Positions 41,160 through 51,910 are shown, counted from the stretch's first letter. The stretch: DNA of 64,000 bases from Rhodobacter huangdaonensis (GCF_004022465.1 NZ_SAVA01000008.1:124001-188000), one strand, 5' to 3'. Program-made: numbers and translations. Notes: a model not told the origin generated them from the letters alone.

Positions 41160-42607
41160 AGGCACAACCGAAGGCAAGCCATTTCGTCAATGGCGACTGG
41201 CTCGAGGACACGGCCGGGGCGCCGATCGAGGTGATCTATCCGGGCACTGGCGAGGTCATCGCGCGGCTGCATGCGGCGACGCCTGCGGTGCTCGAGGCGG
41301 CGATTGCGGGCGCGGTCGCGGCGCAGGCCGACTGGGGCCGGCGCCGCCCCATTGAGCGGGCGCGGGTGCTGATGAAGGCGGTCGAGATCATCCGTGCGCG
41401 GGGCGAGGAGCTGGCGCTCCTCGAGACCCTCGACACCGGCAAGCCGATCCAGGAGACCCGCGTCGCTGACTGGCCCTCGGGCGCCGATGCGCTCGAGTAT
41501 TTCGCCGGTCTCGCGCCCACGGTGACCGGCGAGACGATCCCGCTGGGTGGCGATTTCGCCTATACGATTCGCGAGCCGCTGGGCGTGTGCGCGGGCATCG
41601 GCGCGTGGAATTATCCGAGCCAGATCGCCTGCTGGAAGGCTGCGCCGGCGCTCGCGCTTGGCAATGCGATGGTGTTCAAGCCCTCGGAGGTCACGCCGCT
41701 CGGCGCGCTGAAACTTGCCGAGATTTTGATCGAGGCGGGGATGCCGGCGGGCCTCTTCAACGTCGTGCAGGGGCGCGGCGCGGTTGGCGCGGCGCTGGCG
41801 ACTGATTCGCGAATCGCCAAGGTCTCGCTCACCGGCTCGGTGCCGACCGGGGCGAAGGTCTATGCCGCGGCGGCGGCCGGGATGAAGCATGTGACGATGG
41901 AGCTGGGCGGCAAGTCGCCGCTGATCGTTTTTGACGATGCCGATCTCGACAGCGCGGTCGGCGCCGCGATGCTGGGGAATTTCTATTCCTCGGGGCAGAT
42001 CTGCTCGAACGGCACGCGGGTCTTCGTGCAGCGCTCGGTGAAGGAGGCGTTCCTGAGCCGGCTTGCCGCGCGCACCGCGAAGATCGTCGCGGGCGATCCG
42101 CTGGCCGAGGACACGCAATTCGGCCCGCTGGTCTCGGCCGCGCAGCACGAGAAGGTGCTGGGCTATATCGAGAGGGCAAAGGCCGAGGGCGCGCGGCTGG
42201 TCTGCGGCGGGTCTGCCGGCAACGAGGGGCCGCTTTTCGTGCAGCCCACCGTTTTCGCCGATGTCACCGATACGATGACGCTTGCCCGCGAGGAGGTCTT
42301 TGGTCCGGTGATGGCGGTGCTCGATTTCGAGACCGAGGAGGAGGTGATCGCGCGCGCGAACGGCACCGAATTCGGGCTGGCCGCCGGTGTCTTCACCGCC
42401 GATCTCGCCCGCGGGCACCGGGTGATCGGGCAGCTCGCGGCCGGCACCTGCTGGATCAACGCCTATAACCTGACGCCGGTCGAGATGCCCTTCGGCGCGG
42501 TCAAGGCCTCGGGCCTCGGGCGCGAGAATTCGCGCGCCGCGGTCGAGCATTACACCCAGGTGAAGGCGGTCTACGTCGGCACCGGGCCGGTCGACAGCCC
42601 CTATTGA
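41156..42607 (+). CDS. betB: Betaine aldehyde dehydrogenase
   Basis: BetB oxidises betaine aldehyde to glycine betaine with NAD(P)+. The 483-residue ALDH has Asn152 (AWNYPS), Glu249 (VTMELGGKSP) and the catalytic Cys283 (GQICSNGTR). The start codon overlaps the betI stop. It ends four bases before a repeat element that stands between it and betA. No betC (choline sulfatase) is present, unlike many rhizobial loci. Confidence 0.95.
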   Translation: MKAQPKASHFVNGDWLEDTAGAPIEVIYPGTGEVIARLHAATPAVLEAAIAGAVAAQADWGRRRPIERARVLMKAVEIIRARGEELALLETLDTGKPIQETRVADWPSGADALEYFAGLAPTVTGETIPLGGDFAYTIREPLGVCAGIGAWNYPSQIACWKAAPALALGNAMVFKPSEVTPLGALKLAEILIEAGMPAGLFNVVQGRGAVGAALATDSRIAKVSLTGSVPTGAKVYAAAAAGMKHVTMELGGKSPLIVFDDADLDSAVGAAMLGNFYSSGQICSNGTRVFVQRSVKEAFLSRLAARTAKIVAGDPLAEDTQFGPLVSAAQHEKVLGYIERAKAEGARLVCGGSAGNEGPLFVQPTVFADVTDTMTLAREEVFGPVMAVLDFETEEEVIARANGTEFGLAAGVFTADLARGHRVIGQLAAGTCWINAYNLTPVEMPFGAVKASGLGRENSRAAVEHYTQVKAVYVGTGPVDSPY

Positions 42608-42610
42608 GGA

Positions 42611-42664
42611 GGGGGCTCCGCCCCCGCCCTGACGGGCCCCCCGGAGTATTTGGACCAGGAAAAG
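42611..42664 (+). repeat. Composite hairpin/GAGTATTT repeat, copy 6, between betB and betA
   Basis: GGGGGC and GCCCCC form a short stem (42611-42625), followed by CCCCCCGGAGTATTT, then GGACCAGGAAAAG. The structure matches the other copies but here stands inside an operon, 28 bases before betA. It could cause partial termination. Confidence 0.7.
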
Positions 42665-42692
42665 CAGGGCCGGCAGGCCAGAGGACACGGCG

Positions 42693-44348
42693 ATGGAAGC
42701 GGATTATGTGATTGTCGGGGCGGGCTCGGGTGGTTCGGCGCTGGCCTACCGGCTGACCGAGGCGGGCAGGACGGTGATCATCATCGAGCATGGCGGCTCG
42801 GACGCCGGGCCGTTCATCCAGATGCCGGCGGCGCTGTCCTATCCGATGAACATGGCGCTCTATGACTGGGGCATGAAGAGCGAGCCCGAACCGGGCCTTG
42901 GCAACCGGGTGCTGGTGACGCCGCGCGGCAAGGTGATCGGCGGCTCGTCCTCGATCAACGGCATGGTCTTCGTGCGGGGCCACGCCTGCGATTTCGATCA
43001 TTGGGCGGAGAGCGGCGCGACCGGCTGGAGCTATGCCGACGTGCTGCCCTATTTCAAGCGCATGGAAAGCTGGCACGGCGGCGATGACGGCGGCGATGCC
43101 GCCTGGCGCGGCCAGTCCGGGCCCCTCCACGTCACCCGCGGCCCGCGTGCAAACCCGCTCTTCGGCGCCTTCGTCGAGGCGGGGGCGCAGGCCGGCTATC
43201 CGGTGACCGGCGATTACAACGGCCGTCAGCAGGAAGGCTTCGGCGCGATGGAGGCGACGATCTGGCAGGGCCGGCGCTGGTCGGCGGCCAACGCCTATCT
43301 GCGGCCGGCGCAGAAGGGCGGCAAGCTGACCATCGTCCGCGGCCTTGCGCGGCGCGTGGTGATCGAGGATGGCCGCGCCGTGGGCGTCGAATACGAGCGC
43401 GGCGGCAAGGTCGCGGTGCTGCGCGCCCGCGCCGAGGTGGTGCTGGCGGCAAGCTCGCTCAACACGCCGAAACTGCTGATGCTGTCGGGCATCGGGCCGG
43501 CGGCGCATCTCGCGGAACACGGCATCGCGGTGGTTGCGGACCGGCCGGGCGTCGGTGCGAACCTGCAAGACCACCTCGAGGTCTACATGCAGTTCGCCGC
43601 GGCCCAGCCGGTGACGCTCTACAAATACTGGAACCTCTGGGGCAAGGCGGCGATCGGCGCGCAATGGCTGCTGACGAAGCGCGGCCTTGGTGCCTCGAAC
43701 CAGTTCGAGGCCTGCGGCTTCATCCGCTCGGACGCCGGGGTGAAATACCCCGACATCCAGTATCACTTCCTGCCGATCGCGGTGCGCTACGACGGGCGCG
43801 CTGCGGCCGAGGGGCATGGCTTCCAGGTCCATGTCGGGCCGATGCGGTCGAAGTCGCGCGGGGCGGTCACGCTGCGTTCGGCCGATCCGCGCGAGAACCC
43901 GGTGATCCGCTTCAACTACATGTCGCACCCCGACGACTGGGCCGAGTTCCGCAAGTGCATCCGCCTGACGCGCGAGATCTTTGCCCAGCCGGCGATGGCC
44001 GGTCATGTGAAGCACGAGATCCAGCCGGGCCGCGACGTCGCCTCGGATGCCGAGATCGACGGCTTCATCCGCGCGCATGCCGAAAGCGCCTTCCACCCCT
44101 GCGGCACGGCGCGGATGGGGCGGGCGGACGACCCGGGGGCGGTGGTCGACCCGGAAGGCCGCGTGATCGGGGTGCGGGGGCTGCGCGTCGCCGACAGCTC
44201 GGTCTTCCCGCGCATCACCAATGGCAACCTGAACGGGCCCTCGATCATGACCGGCGAGAAGATGGCTGACCATATCCTGGGCCGGCGCCTGCCCGCCGAA
44301 AACCTCGAGCCCTGGATCAACCCCGACTGGGGCCACGCGCAGCGCTGA
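42693..44348 (+). CDS. betA: Choline dehydrogenase
   Basis: BetA oxidises choline to betaine aldehyde (and can go on to betaine) using FAD, at the inner membrane. The 551-residue GMC oxidoreductase has VGAGSGGS at 8-15, the GMC signature around GGSSSINGMVFVRG (about 88-101) and the active site SAFHPCGTARMG, with NGNLNGPS near the end. It follows betB after a repeat element of 54 bases. The ATG at 42693 has no strong ribosome site. Confidence 0.95.
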   Translation: MEADYVIVGAGSGGSALAYRLTEAGRTVIIIEHGGSDAGPFIQMPAALSYPMNMALYDWGMKSEPEPGLGNRVLVTPRGKVIGGSSSINGMVFVRGHACDFDHWAESGATGWSYADVLPYFKRMESWHGGDDGGDAAWRGQSGPLHVTRGPRANPLFGAFVEAGAQAGYPVTGDYNGRQQEGFGAMEATIWQGRRWSAANAYLRPAQKGGKLTIVRGLARRVVIEDGRAVGVEYERGGKVAVLRARAEVVLAASSLNTPKLLMLSGIGPAAHLAEHGIAVVADRPGVGANLQDHLEVYMQFAAAQPVTLYKYWNLWGKAAIGAQWLLTKRGLGASNQFEACGFIRSDAGVKYPDIQYHFLPIAVRYDGRAAAEGHGFQVHVGPMRSKSRGAVTLRSADPRENPVIRFNYMSHPDDWAEFRKCIRLTREIFAQPAMAGHVKHEIQPGRDVASDAEIDGFIRAHAESAFHPCGTARMGRADDPGAVVDPEGRVIGVRGLRVADSSVFPRITNGNLNGPSIMTGEKMADHILGRRLPAENLEPWINPDWGHAQR

Positions 44349-44402
44349 GGAGACCCACAGGATCTGGCTTGCATCCCGGGGCTGTTCCGCCATATCTGGG
44401 GC

Positions 44403-45047
44403 ATGTTCAGGTTTTGTTTACTCCTTGCCCTCTGCGCCGGTCCGGCCTTCGGGGCGATGCTCGACGGTCCGGTGCGGGTGATCGACGGCGACACGCTGGA
44501 AATCTCCGGCGAGCGGGTGCGGCTTTTCGGCATCGACGCGCCCGAGCATGACCAGCGTTGCACCGATGCGGCGGGGCGGCCCTGGGCCTGCGGCGCGCGG
44601 GCGACCGAGGCGTTGCGCGATCTGACCCGGGGCCGGGCGGTGCGCTGTTCGGGTGAGGAGCAGGACCGCTACGGCCGGCTGGTGGCGCGCTGCACCGTCG
44701 CCGGGCGCGATCTGGGCGCGGCGATGGTGCACGACGGCATGGCCTTCGCCTATCGCCGCTATTCGCGCGACTATGTCGGGGCGGAGGAGCAGGCGAAGGC
44801 GGCCCGGCGCGGGATCTGGGCGGGTGCGGCCGAGAACCCCGCTGCGGTGCGTGCGGCCGCGCCGCCGGCGCAGGCGGCGCCCGGCGGCTGTGCGATCAAG
44901 GGCAATATCTCGTCGCGCGGGCGGATCTATCACCTGCCGGACGATCGCAGCTATGCCAAGACCCGGATCAACACCGCAACGGGCGAGCGCTGGTTCTGCA
45001 CCGAGGCCGAGGCGCGCGCTGCGGGCTGGCGTCACGCCGGCGACTGA
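44403..45047 (+). CDS. Secreted thermonuclease-like (SNase) protein
   Basis: The 214-residue protein has a signal peptide (about 1-17, AGPAFG), then a staphylococcal-nuclease OB-fold: VRVIDGDTLEI, RLFGIDAPE and EQDRYGRLVARC carry the acidic and Arg catalytic residues. The C-terminal third (CAIKGNISSRGRIYHLPDD with YAKTRI) is a domain often attached to bacterial SNases. It should act in the periplasm or outside the cell on nucleic acid. The start 44403 is the first ATG. Confidence 0.9.
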   Translation: MFRFCLLLALCAGPAFGAMLDGPVRVIDGDTLEISGERVRLFGIDAPEHDQRCTDAAGRPWACGARATEALRDLTRGRAVRCSGEEQDRYGRLVARCTVAGRDLGAAMVHDGMAFAYRRYSRDYVGAEEQAKAARRGIWAGAAENPAAVRAAAPPAQAAPGGCAIKGNISSRGRIYHLPDDRSYAKTRINTATGERWFCTEAEARAAGWRHAGD

Positions 45048-45122
45048 GGCGCGCGCCTTGGCGCCGTGGACAAGCGCTCCGCCGCAGCGCAGAGTTGCCG
45101 CCAGTCCTTTCGGGAGAATGTC

Positions 45123-45662
45123 ATGGATGCAAAGTTGCGCACCCTGGCCGAGCGCCTTCTCGGCAAGCCGGTCGAAGAGCTGAGCGAACGCGACCGGCGC
45201 GTGCTGAGGCGGGTGGCCGAGAAGGCCACGATCTCGCGCGATCTGAGCGTCGAGCACGGCAGCCTTGGCGAGCGCGTCGCCGACCGGGTGGCGGCCTTCG
45301 GCGGCTCCTGGACCTTCATCTTCATCTTCCTCGGGGGCCTTGTGGCCTGGGTGGTGCTGAACACGCTGCTGCTGTTCACGCCGCTCGACCCTTACCCTTT
45401 CGTCTTCCTCAACCTGATCCTGTCGATGGTGGCGGCGTTCCAGGCGCCGGTGATCATGATGTCGCAAAACCGCCAGGCCGAGAAGGATCGCGAGGCGGCG
45501 GCGCATGACTACGAGGTGAACCTGAAGTCCGAGCTCGAGATCATGCGCCTGCACGAGAAGCTCGACGACATGCGGCTGGTGGCGATCGAGGGGCGGTTCA
45601 AGGAGCTCGAGGCACGGCTCGAGGAAATCGCGACAGCGCTGAATACGTCGCCGCGGGTTTGA
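45123..45662 (+). CDS. DUF1003 membrane protein
   Basis: The 179-residue protein has the DUF1003 core: ADRVAAFGGSWTFIFIFLGG, a first hydrophobic segment, then FPFVFLNLILSMVAAFQAPV-like residues and MMSQNRQAEKDR. The C-terminal 60 residues form a coiled coil. The function of the family is unknown. The ATG at 45123 follows CGGGAG. It stands alone between the nuclease and the DUF465 gene. Confidence 0.88.
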   Translation: MDAKLRTLAERLLGKPVEELSERDRRVLRRVAEKATISRDLSVEHGSLGERVADRVAAFGGSWTFIFIFLGGLVAWVVLNTLLLFTPLDPYPFVFLNLILSMVAAFQAPVIMMSQNRQAEKDREAAAHDYEVNLKSELEIMRLHEKLDDMRLVAIEGRFKELEARLEEIATALNTSPRV

Positions 45663-45730
45663 CACGGGTCAAGGCCGGCCCGGCGTTTTCGCGCTAAGCT
45701 CTTGATGAAATTCAAAGAGGGAGACGCCAG

Positions 45731-45970
45731 ATGTCCAACACGCCGCACACGCTGCAGGAAGAATTCCCGTTCGAGATCGAGAAACTGCGGGCGCTGAAGG
45801 GGGCAGACGCGCGTTTCGCGAAGCTGCTTGAGGAGTATGACGCGATCAACGACCGGGTGCACCGCGCCGAGACGCATGTCGATCCGGTCGAGGAGCTGGC
45901 CGAGGTCGAGCTGCGCAAGCAGCGTGCCGCGATCAAGGACGAGATCGCGCGGATGCTCGCCACCGCCTGA
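45731..45970 (+). CDS. DUF465/YdcH family protein
   Basis: The 79-residue helical protein has the DUF465 pattern FAKLLEEYDAINDRVHRAET, then LRKQRAAIKDEIARML. YdcH-like proteins are small coiled coils of unknown role. The ATG at 45731 has AGGGAG upstream, and a strong terminator follows. Confidence 0.9.
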   Translation: MSNTPHTLQEEFPFEIEKLRALKGADARFAKLLEEYDAINDRVHRAETHVDPVEELAEVELRKQRAAIKDEIARMLATA

Positions 45971-45990
45971 GGCCGGCCGGGAGGAACGGA

Positions 45991-46019
45991 AGGGCCCCGG
46001 GGAAACCCGGGGCCCTTTC
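45991..46019 (+). terminator. Terminator after the DUF465 gene
   Basis: AGGGCCCCGGG (45991-46001) pairs with CCCGGGGCCCT (46006-46016) around a GAAA tetraloop, followed by TTT. It also lies at the end of the convergent pccR gene. Confidence 0.85.
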
Positions 46020-46022
46020 GTG

Positions 46023-47417
46023 TCAGGCGATGTCGTAGGGCAGCAGGCCGCGGCGGTCCGGGTCGACGCGCAGCCGCCGTTCCAGCGGCGGCACCGAGCG
46101 CTGGTGGCAGTCCTTGCGCTCGCAGATCCGGCAGGAGATGCCGATCGGCTGATAGGCGCGGGGGTTCGTCAGCTCCATGTCGTCGGCATAGACGAGGCCG
46201 CGGGCATGGCTGACCTCGCAGCCAAGACAAATCGCATAGCGCCGCACCGGCGCGGTGAAGGAGCCGCCCGATTTCGACACGTCGCGCGCCAGGCACAGAT
46301 AGCGCACGCCGTCGGGCGTCTCGGCCAGCTGGCGCAGGAAGCGGGTCGGCGTCTCGAAGGCCTGGTGCACGTTCCACAGCGGGCAGGCGCCGCCGAAGCG
46401 GGCGAATTGCAGCCGCGTCGCCGAGTGACGCTTGGTGATCGTGCCGGCCTGATCGACGCGGACGAAGAAGAAGGGGATGCTCTTCGCGCCCGGCCGCTGC
46501 AGCGTCGAGAGCCGGTGTGCCACCTGCTCGATCGAGGCGCCGAAGATGTCGGCGAGGCGCTCGAGGTCGTGGCGGGTTTCCTGCGCGGCCTCGAGGAAGG
46601 CGCGATAGGGCATCAGCGCGGCGCCGGCGAAATAGTTCGCAAGCCCGATCTTGGCGATCGCGCGGGAGGTCTCGGACTGGAACCGGGCGAGGTCGAGCGT
46701 GGCGTCGATCAGCTCGTTCTGGGTGATCAGCGCGACCTGGTGCAGCAGCTGGAAGGCCTGTGTCGGGCGCCCGGCATGCGAGGAGATGCGCAGCGTCTCG
46801 CCCTCGCGGGTGCGCAGCGCCGAGATGTCGGAAAACTGCACGTCGACGCCGCGCTTCGCCAGCACCTCGACGGCCCGGGAAACCGGGTCCAACCTGTTGC
46901 CATTCGGGCAGGAAAAGCGCTCGGCCGCGCGATCAACCGCATCGAGGTAATTGTCGCAATAGTGAAAGAAGTCGCGCACCTCTTCCCAGGGGCTGACGAC
47001 CGTCTGCGCGCCTTCGCGGCCCAAAGCCTCGTCCAGCGAGGCGAGCCGTTCATGCGCTTGGCGATAGGCGCGGTGCAGCTCGAGAAACGACCGCGCCAGC
47101 GCCGGCGCATTCGAGGCGGTCAGCCGCAGATCGGCGAGCGGCGGCGCGCCATCGGCAAAGACCGGGTCGGCGAGCGCCTCGCGCATGTCGCTGACCAGCC
47201 GCTCGGCATCGCCGGCCGAGAGTTCGGTCACGTCGAGCCCGAACTCGCCCGCAAGCGCCAGCACCACCGTCGCCGAGACCGGACGGTGGTTGTTCTCCAT
47301 CTGGTTCAGATAGGGCAGCGAGACGCCGAGCCGGTCGGCGAAGGCCTTCTGCGTCAAACCGAGCCGCGCCCGGGTCTCGCGCAGCTTCACCCCGGCGTAG
47401 AGTTTCTGAGTCGCCAT
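46023..47417 (-). CDS. pccR: ScfR family regulator of propionyl-CoA metabolism, PccR
   Basis: The 464-residue protein has an XRE helix-turn-helix (about 8-65: LRETRARLGLTQKAFADRLG) and the long ScfR C-terminal region with cysteine motifs CLGCEVSH and CRICERKDCHQRSVPP. ScfR proteins are known to respond to short-chain acyl-CoA supply; PccR of Rhodobacter sphaeroides activates pccB. Paired TTTGCAAA sites lie just upstream (47430-47457), suggesting self-control. A second set of similar motifs lies in front of pccB. The gene sits near, but not next to, the pcc genes. Confidence 0.9.
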   Translation of the reverse strand: MATQKLYAGVKLRETRARLGLTQKAFADRLGVSLPYLNQMENNHRPVSATVVLALAGEFGLDVTELSAGDAERLVSDMREALADPVFADGAPPLADLRLTASNAPALARSFLELHRAYRQAHERLASLDEALGREGAQTVVSPWEEVRDFFHYCDNYLDAVDRAAERFSCPNGNRLDPVSRAVEVLAKRGVDVQFSDISALRTREGETLRISSHAGRPTQAFQLLHQVALITQNELIDATLDLARFQSETSRAIAKIGLANYFAGAALMPYRAFLEAAQETRHDLERLADIFGASIEQVAHRLSTLQRPGAKSIPFFFVRVDQAGTITKRHSATRLQFARFGGACPLWNVHQAFETPTRFLRQLAETPDGVRYLCLARDVSKSGGSFTAPVRRYAICLGCEVSHARGLVYADDMELTNPRAYQPIGISCRICERKDCHQRSVPPLERRLRVDPDRRGLLPYDIA

Positions 47418-47429
47418 GGCGCCCCTCCC

Positions 47430-47457
47430 TTTGCAAAGCCAGTCCTAGCTTTGCAAA
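47430..47457. promoter_or_regulatory. Paired TTTGCAAA sites upstream of pccR
   Basis: Two perfect TTTGCAAA octamers lie at 47430-47437 and 47450-47457, exactly 20 bases apart start to start, which places them on the same helix face. They are 13 bases before the pccR start. TTTGCAAA pairs are reported as PccR targets in a related species. Confidence 0.8.
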
Positions 47458-47466
47458 GGTCTGACG

Positions 47467-48666
47467 TCAAATCCCGAGGACGCGGCGCCGGCGCAGGTGG
47501 ACCCAGCCGATCGCAGCGACCGAGCCGGCCGAGCAGGCGGCCATCAGCACGACGAGCGGCAGTGCCCCGGTGCCGGGGCCGAGGATCAGCCCCGCGACCG
47601 AGGAGGCGATGGCCCCGCCGCCGATGGTCAGTGTTGCGCCAAGGCCCGAGGCGGTGCCGGCGAGCTCGGGGCGGACGGTCATCAGCCCGGCATTGGCCGA
47701 GGGCAGCGACAGCCCGTTGCCGATGCTGGTCAGCCCGACCGTGCCGAAGAAGAGCACCGGGTGGTGCAGGCCCGCCGCCTCGGCGGCAAGCGAGAGGGCA
47801 AGAATGGCGGTGGCGAAGAGGGCGCCGATCAGCACCATCCGGTCCATGCCAAGGCGCGTGGCGAAGCGGCCCGAGAGGAAATTGCCGATCACATAGCCGC
47901 CCGCCGGGACGGCGAAGAAATAACCGACCTCGGCCGGGCTCAGCCCGAACACCTGCGCGCCGACGAAGGGGGCGCCACCGAGATAGGCGAAATAGACCGC
48001 CGAGGCGAGCGCGGCCGACAGGCTGTAGCCCCAGAAGCGGTGCGAACGCAGCAGCACCGGATAGCCCGCCAGCTGGTCGCGGAAGGGCACGCCGCCTGCG
48101 CTCAGCGTCTCGCCCAGATCGGTCCAGACGAGGGCAAGGGTGAGCGCGCCGAGAACGAAGAGCAGCAGGAAGCTCGACCGCCAGCCGAAGGCGACGTCGA
48201 GAAAGCCGCCGACCACCGGCCCGACCATCGGCACCAGCGCCATGCCCATGGTGACATAGCCGATCATCGAGGCGGCCTCGGGGCCCGGGAACATGTCGCG
48301 CACCGCGGCGCGCGACAGCACGAAGGAGGTGGCGATCACCGCCTGCGCGAAACGCGCGGCAAGGAAGGTCTCGGCGGAGGGCGCCAGCAGCGTGCCGAGC
48401 GAGGCGAGGGTGAAGATGGCATAGACCGCGATCAGCACCCGGCGCCGGCCGAAGCGGTCGGAGATCGGCCCGATCACCAGTTGCAGCAGCGCCGAGACCC
48501 CGAGATAGGCCGAAACGGCAAGCTGCATCACCGCGTAATCCACGCCGAAATGCTGCGCCATCCCGGTCAGCGAGGGCAGGAACACGTTCATGCTGAGCGC
48601 CGCGAGCCCGGACACGAGCACGAGGGTAATGATATTGGGCGGGGAATGACGGTTCAGAAAGGCCAT
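47467..48666 (-). CDS. Bcr/CflA-type MFS multidrug transporter
   Basis: The 399-residue protein has 12 membrane segments and the MFS loop GPISDRFGRRRVLIA after segment 2 (about 66-80), typical of DHA1 drug exporters of the Bcr/CflA type. The substrate is unknown. It lies upstream of pccR on the same strand, and its stop is 10 bases from the paired TTTGCAAA sites. No functional tie to propionyl-CoA is visible. Confidence 0.9.
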   Translation of the reverse strand: MAFLNRHSPPNIITLVLVSGLAALSMNVFLPSLTGMAQHFGVDYAVMQLAVSAYLGVSALLQLVIGPISDRFGRRRVLIAVYAIFTLASLGTLLAPSAETFLAARFAQAVIATSFVLSRAAVRDMFPGPEAASMIGYVTMGMALVPMVGPVVGGFLDVAFGWRSSFLLLFVLGALTLALVWTDLGETLSAGGVPFRDQLAGYPVLLRSHRFWGYSLSAALASAVYFAYLGGAPFVGAQVFGLSPAEVGYFFAVPAGGYVIGNFLSGRFATRLGMDRMVLIGALFATAILALSLAAEAAGLHHPVLFFGTVGLTSIGNGLSLPSANAGLMTVRPELAGTASGLGATLTIGGGAIASSVAGLILGPGTGALPLVVLMAACSAGSVAAIGWVHLRRRRVLGI

Positions 48667-48747
48667 GGCTCAGCGCTAGGGGGCGGGGCGGGCTTTGTCC
48701 ATCGCGGAAATGTGTCGGCACAAGGCGCCGGGGCGCGGGGCGGAGGA

Positions 48748-49098
48748 TCAGCTGCGGCCGGTGAAGATCACCGCGACACCGGCGACGATCAGCACGAAGC
48801 CCGCAACGGTGCGCCAGGTGATCGGCTCGCCCAGCCAGAAGGCGTTGAACAGCACGAAGATGGTGAGCGAGATCACTTCCTGGATCGTCTTCAGCTGCGC
48901 GGCGGATAGCGCGCCATAGCCGATCCGGTTCGCCGGCACCTGCAGCAGGTATTCGAAGAAGGCGATGCCCCAGCTGATCAGGATCGCGACGATCAGCGGC
49001 GCCGACTTGAAGCGCAGGTGGCCATACCAGGCGACCGTCATGAACAGGTTCGACGCGGTGAGCAGAAGCACGGTGACGAGCGGGGCGGGAAGCGACAT
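48748..49098 (-). CDS. DMT family protein (DUF486)
   Basis: The 116-residue protein has four hydrophobic segments and the DUF486 pattern SNLFMTVAWYGHLRFK, then SWGIAFFEYLLQVPANRIGY. It resembles small DMT transporters whose substrate is unknown. The ATG at 49098 is the first to give the family N-terminus; an in-frame extension back to 49227 is Pro/Arg-rich and was rejected. It is divergent from pccB with about 290 bases between. Confidence 0.88.
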   Translation of the reverse strand: MSLPAPLVTVLLLTASNLFMTVAWYGHLRFKSAPLIVAILISWGIAFFEYLLQVPANRIGYGALSAAQLKTIQEVISLTIFVLFNAFWLGEPITWRTVAGFVLIVAGVAVIFTGRS

Positions 49099-49280
49099 GG
49101 CGGGCCTGCGGCAAGGGGGGGCAATGCCCCGGATTAGCGCGCCCCGCGGCGCCCCGCCAGAGGCTTCGCGGGGGGGCGGAAAGCGGGGCGATGGGAGGGG
49201 GTTGCATGTCCTTTCCGTCAGGATCACCTTGCGTCAGGTCGAAGCGGAAGGCGGGAGGAATCGGTGCCGGAGTTCGCGAA

Positions 49281-49356
49281 TTTGCAATTCGCACCGATGG
49301 CGCTGCCAACAATTTGCAAATTTTCGCAAATCCGCTTTGTAATAATCTTGCGCAAG
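49281..49356. promoter_or_regulatory. TTTGCAAA-type motifs in the pccB promoter region
   Basis: TTTGCAAT at 49281-49288, TTTGCAAA at 49313-49320, TTCGCAAA at 49323-49330 and the palindrome CTTGCGCAAG at 49347-49356 all lie within 108 bases of the pccB start. The variants suggest weaker half-sites around one perfect octamer. They are the likely targets of PccR. Confidence 0.75.
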
Positions 49357-49388
49357 TATAGGGTGCGCCAAACGTCGGAGGGGACCCC

Positions 49389-50921
<1,533 letters not shown>

Positions 50922-50931
50922 GGGGCGCGGA

Positions 50932-51375
50932 ATGGGGCCCGCGGCCGGGCAGTTGCAACGCCTGAGCAGGGTGGCACTCGCCATCCTGACCGGGATTGCG
51001 CTTGCCCGGCCCGCCTCCGCCGAGGTGGCGGGGGGCGGCGCGCCGGTTCCGGTGCCTTCCGGCGAGGAGGTGCACTGGATCGAGACGATCCGGGATTCGC
51101 AGGGGCCCGCCGGGCTGACCTTGCGGTTCCGCTTCCTCGCTCCCGCCATCGGGGGCGGGAGCCCGGTCTCGCAGGAGGCGGCCGAGGCGGACATGCAGGC
51201 CCTGTGCGATGGATTCGCCTTGCCGCGCGTGCCCGACGTCGGGCCGAGGCCGGCGCAGATCGTCATCAGCCTGTCGGACCGGCTTGTCCCCTTCGGGGAG
51301 ACCGATGACGAGGCGGTGCAATATTTCGAGGCCTATTCCATCGAGGATGGGGCCTGCGTTTGGGAGTTGTTCTGA
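50932..51375 (+). CDS. Secreted protein of unknown function (DUF6497-like)
   Basis: The 147-residue protein has a signal peptide (about 1-30, ARPASAEV) and a mature domain with one Cys in ALCDGFALP and another in GACVWELF, likely a periplasmic disulfide. It resembles a Rhodobacteraceae family that I recall as DUF6497; no function is known. The ATG at 50932 is 10 bases after the pccB stop, with GAGGGG as ribosome site, so it is part of the pccB transcript. It is widespread at this locus as far as I recall. Confidence 0.65.
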   Translation: MGPAAGQLQRLSRVALAILTGIALARPASAEVAGGGAPVPVPSGEEVHWIETIRDSQGPAGLTLRFRFLAPAIGGGSPVSQEAAEADMQALCDGFALPRVPDVGPRPAQIVISLSDRLVPFGETDDEAVQYFEAYSIEDGACVWELF

Positions 51376-51637
51376 TGCGTGGCGGGAGGAGCCGGAAAGC
51401 AGGGCAGGGGGCGGGCGCGCGGGCGTCGCGCCGGCCGCAGACCTGCGCCGTGGCGCGCGTGCATCAGGCTGATGCGGCGACGCCACATCCGCGGCCGATT
51501 GCATCTTGCCACTTCTTCGCCCTGAAATCGCAAGATATTGTGACGGCGGGCCGGAATCATCCGGCTCTTGGCATGATCGGGGAAAAGGAACCGCGGCATA
51601 TTGCGTCGCGGCAGCTCCAGCCCCATTGGAGAACAAA

Positions 51638-51757
51638 ATGTCGAAAGCTCTCATCGCTGTTGCTCTGCTCGCCTTTGTCGCCGCCTGCGCTCCGAAGACC
51701 GAGCCGGTCGCTCCGGCCGTCACGACCGAACCGACCTACACCGGCAAGTACAAGTGA
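51638..51757 (+). CDS. Very small lipoprotein (39 residues)
   Basis: The product is a lipoprotein signal with lipobox FVAAC (Cys17) and a 22-residue tail ending TYTGKYK. The ATG at 51638 follows TTGGAG. Similar tiny lipoproteins are common in Rhodobacteraceae. The 262 bases upstream hold no gene but are AT-richer near 51530, where a promoter may lie. Confidence 0.75.
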   Translation: MSKALIAVALLAFVAACAPKTEPVAPAVTTEPTYTGKYK

Positions 51758-51910
51758 TCTGATCCGGGGGCGGGGCGTCGCTGCCGCCCCCGGCCTTTCG
51801 TCGGTCGCCCAGGCCCCGCGCCACGGCGACCGGCGGCCCTCCCTCTGCGCGTCGCAGTGGTTGCCTTCGGGCCCGCGGACGTGCGAACTGGTCCGCCAGG
51901 AGGGCAGAAC

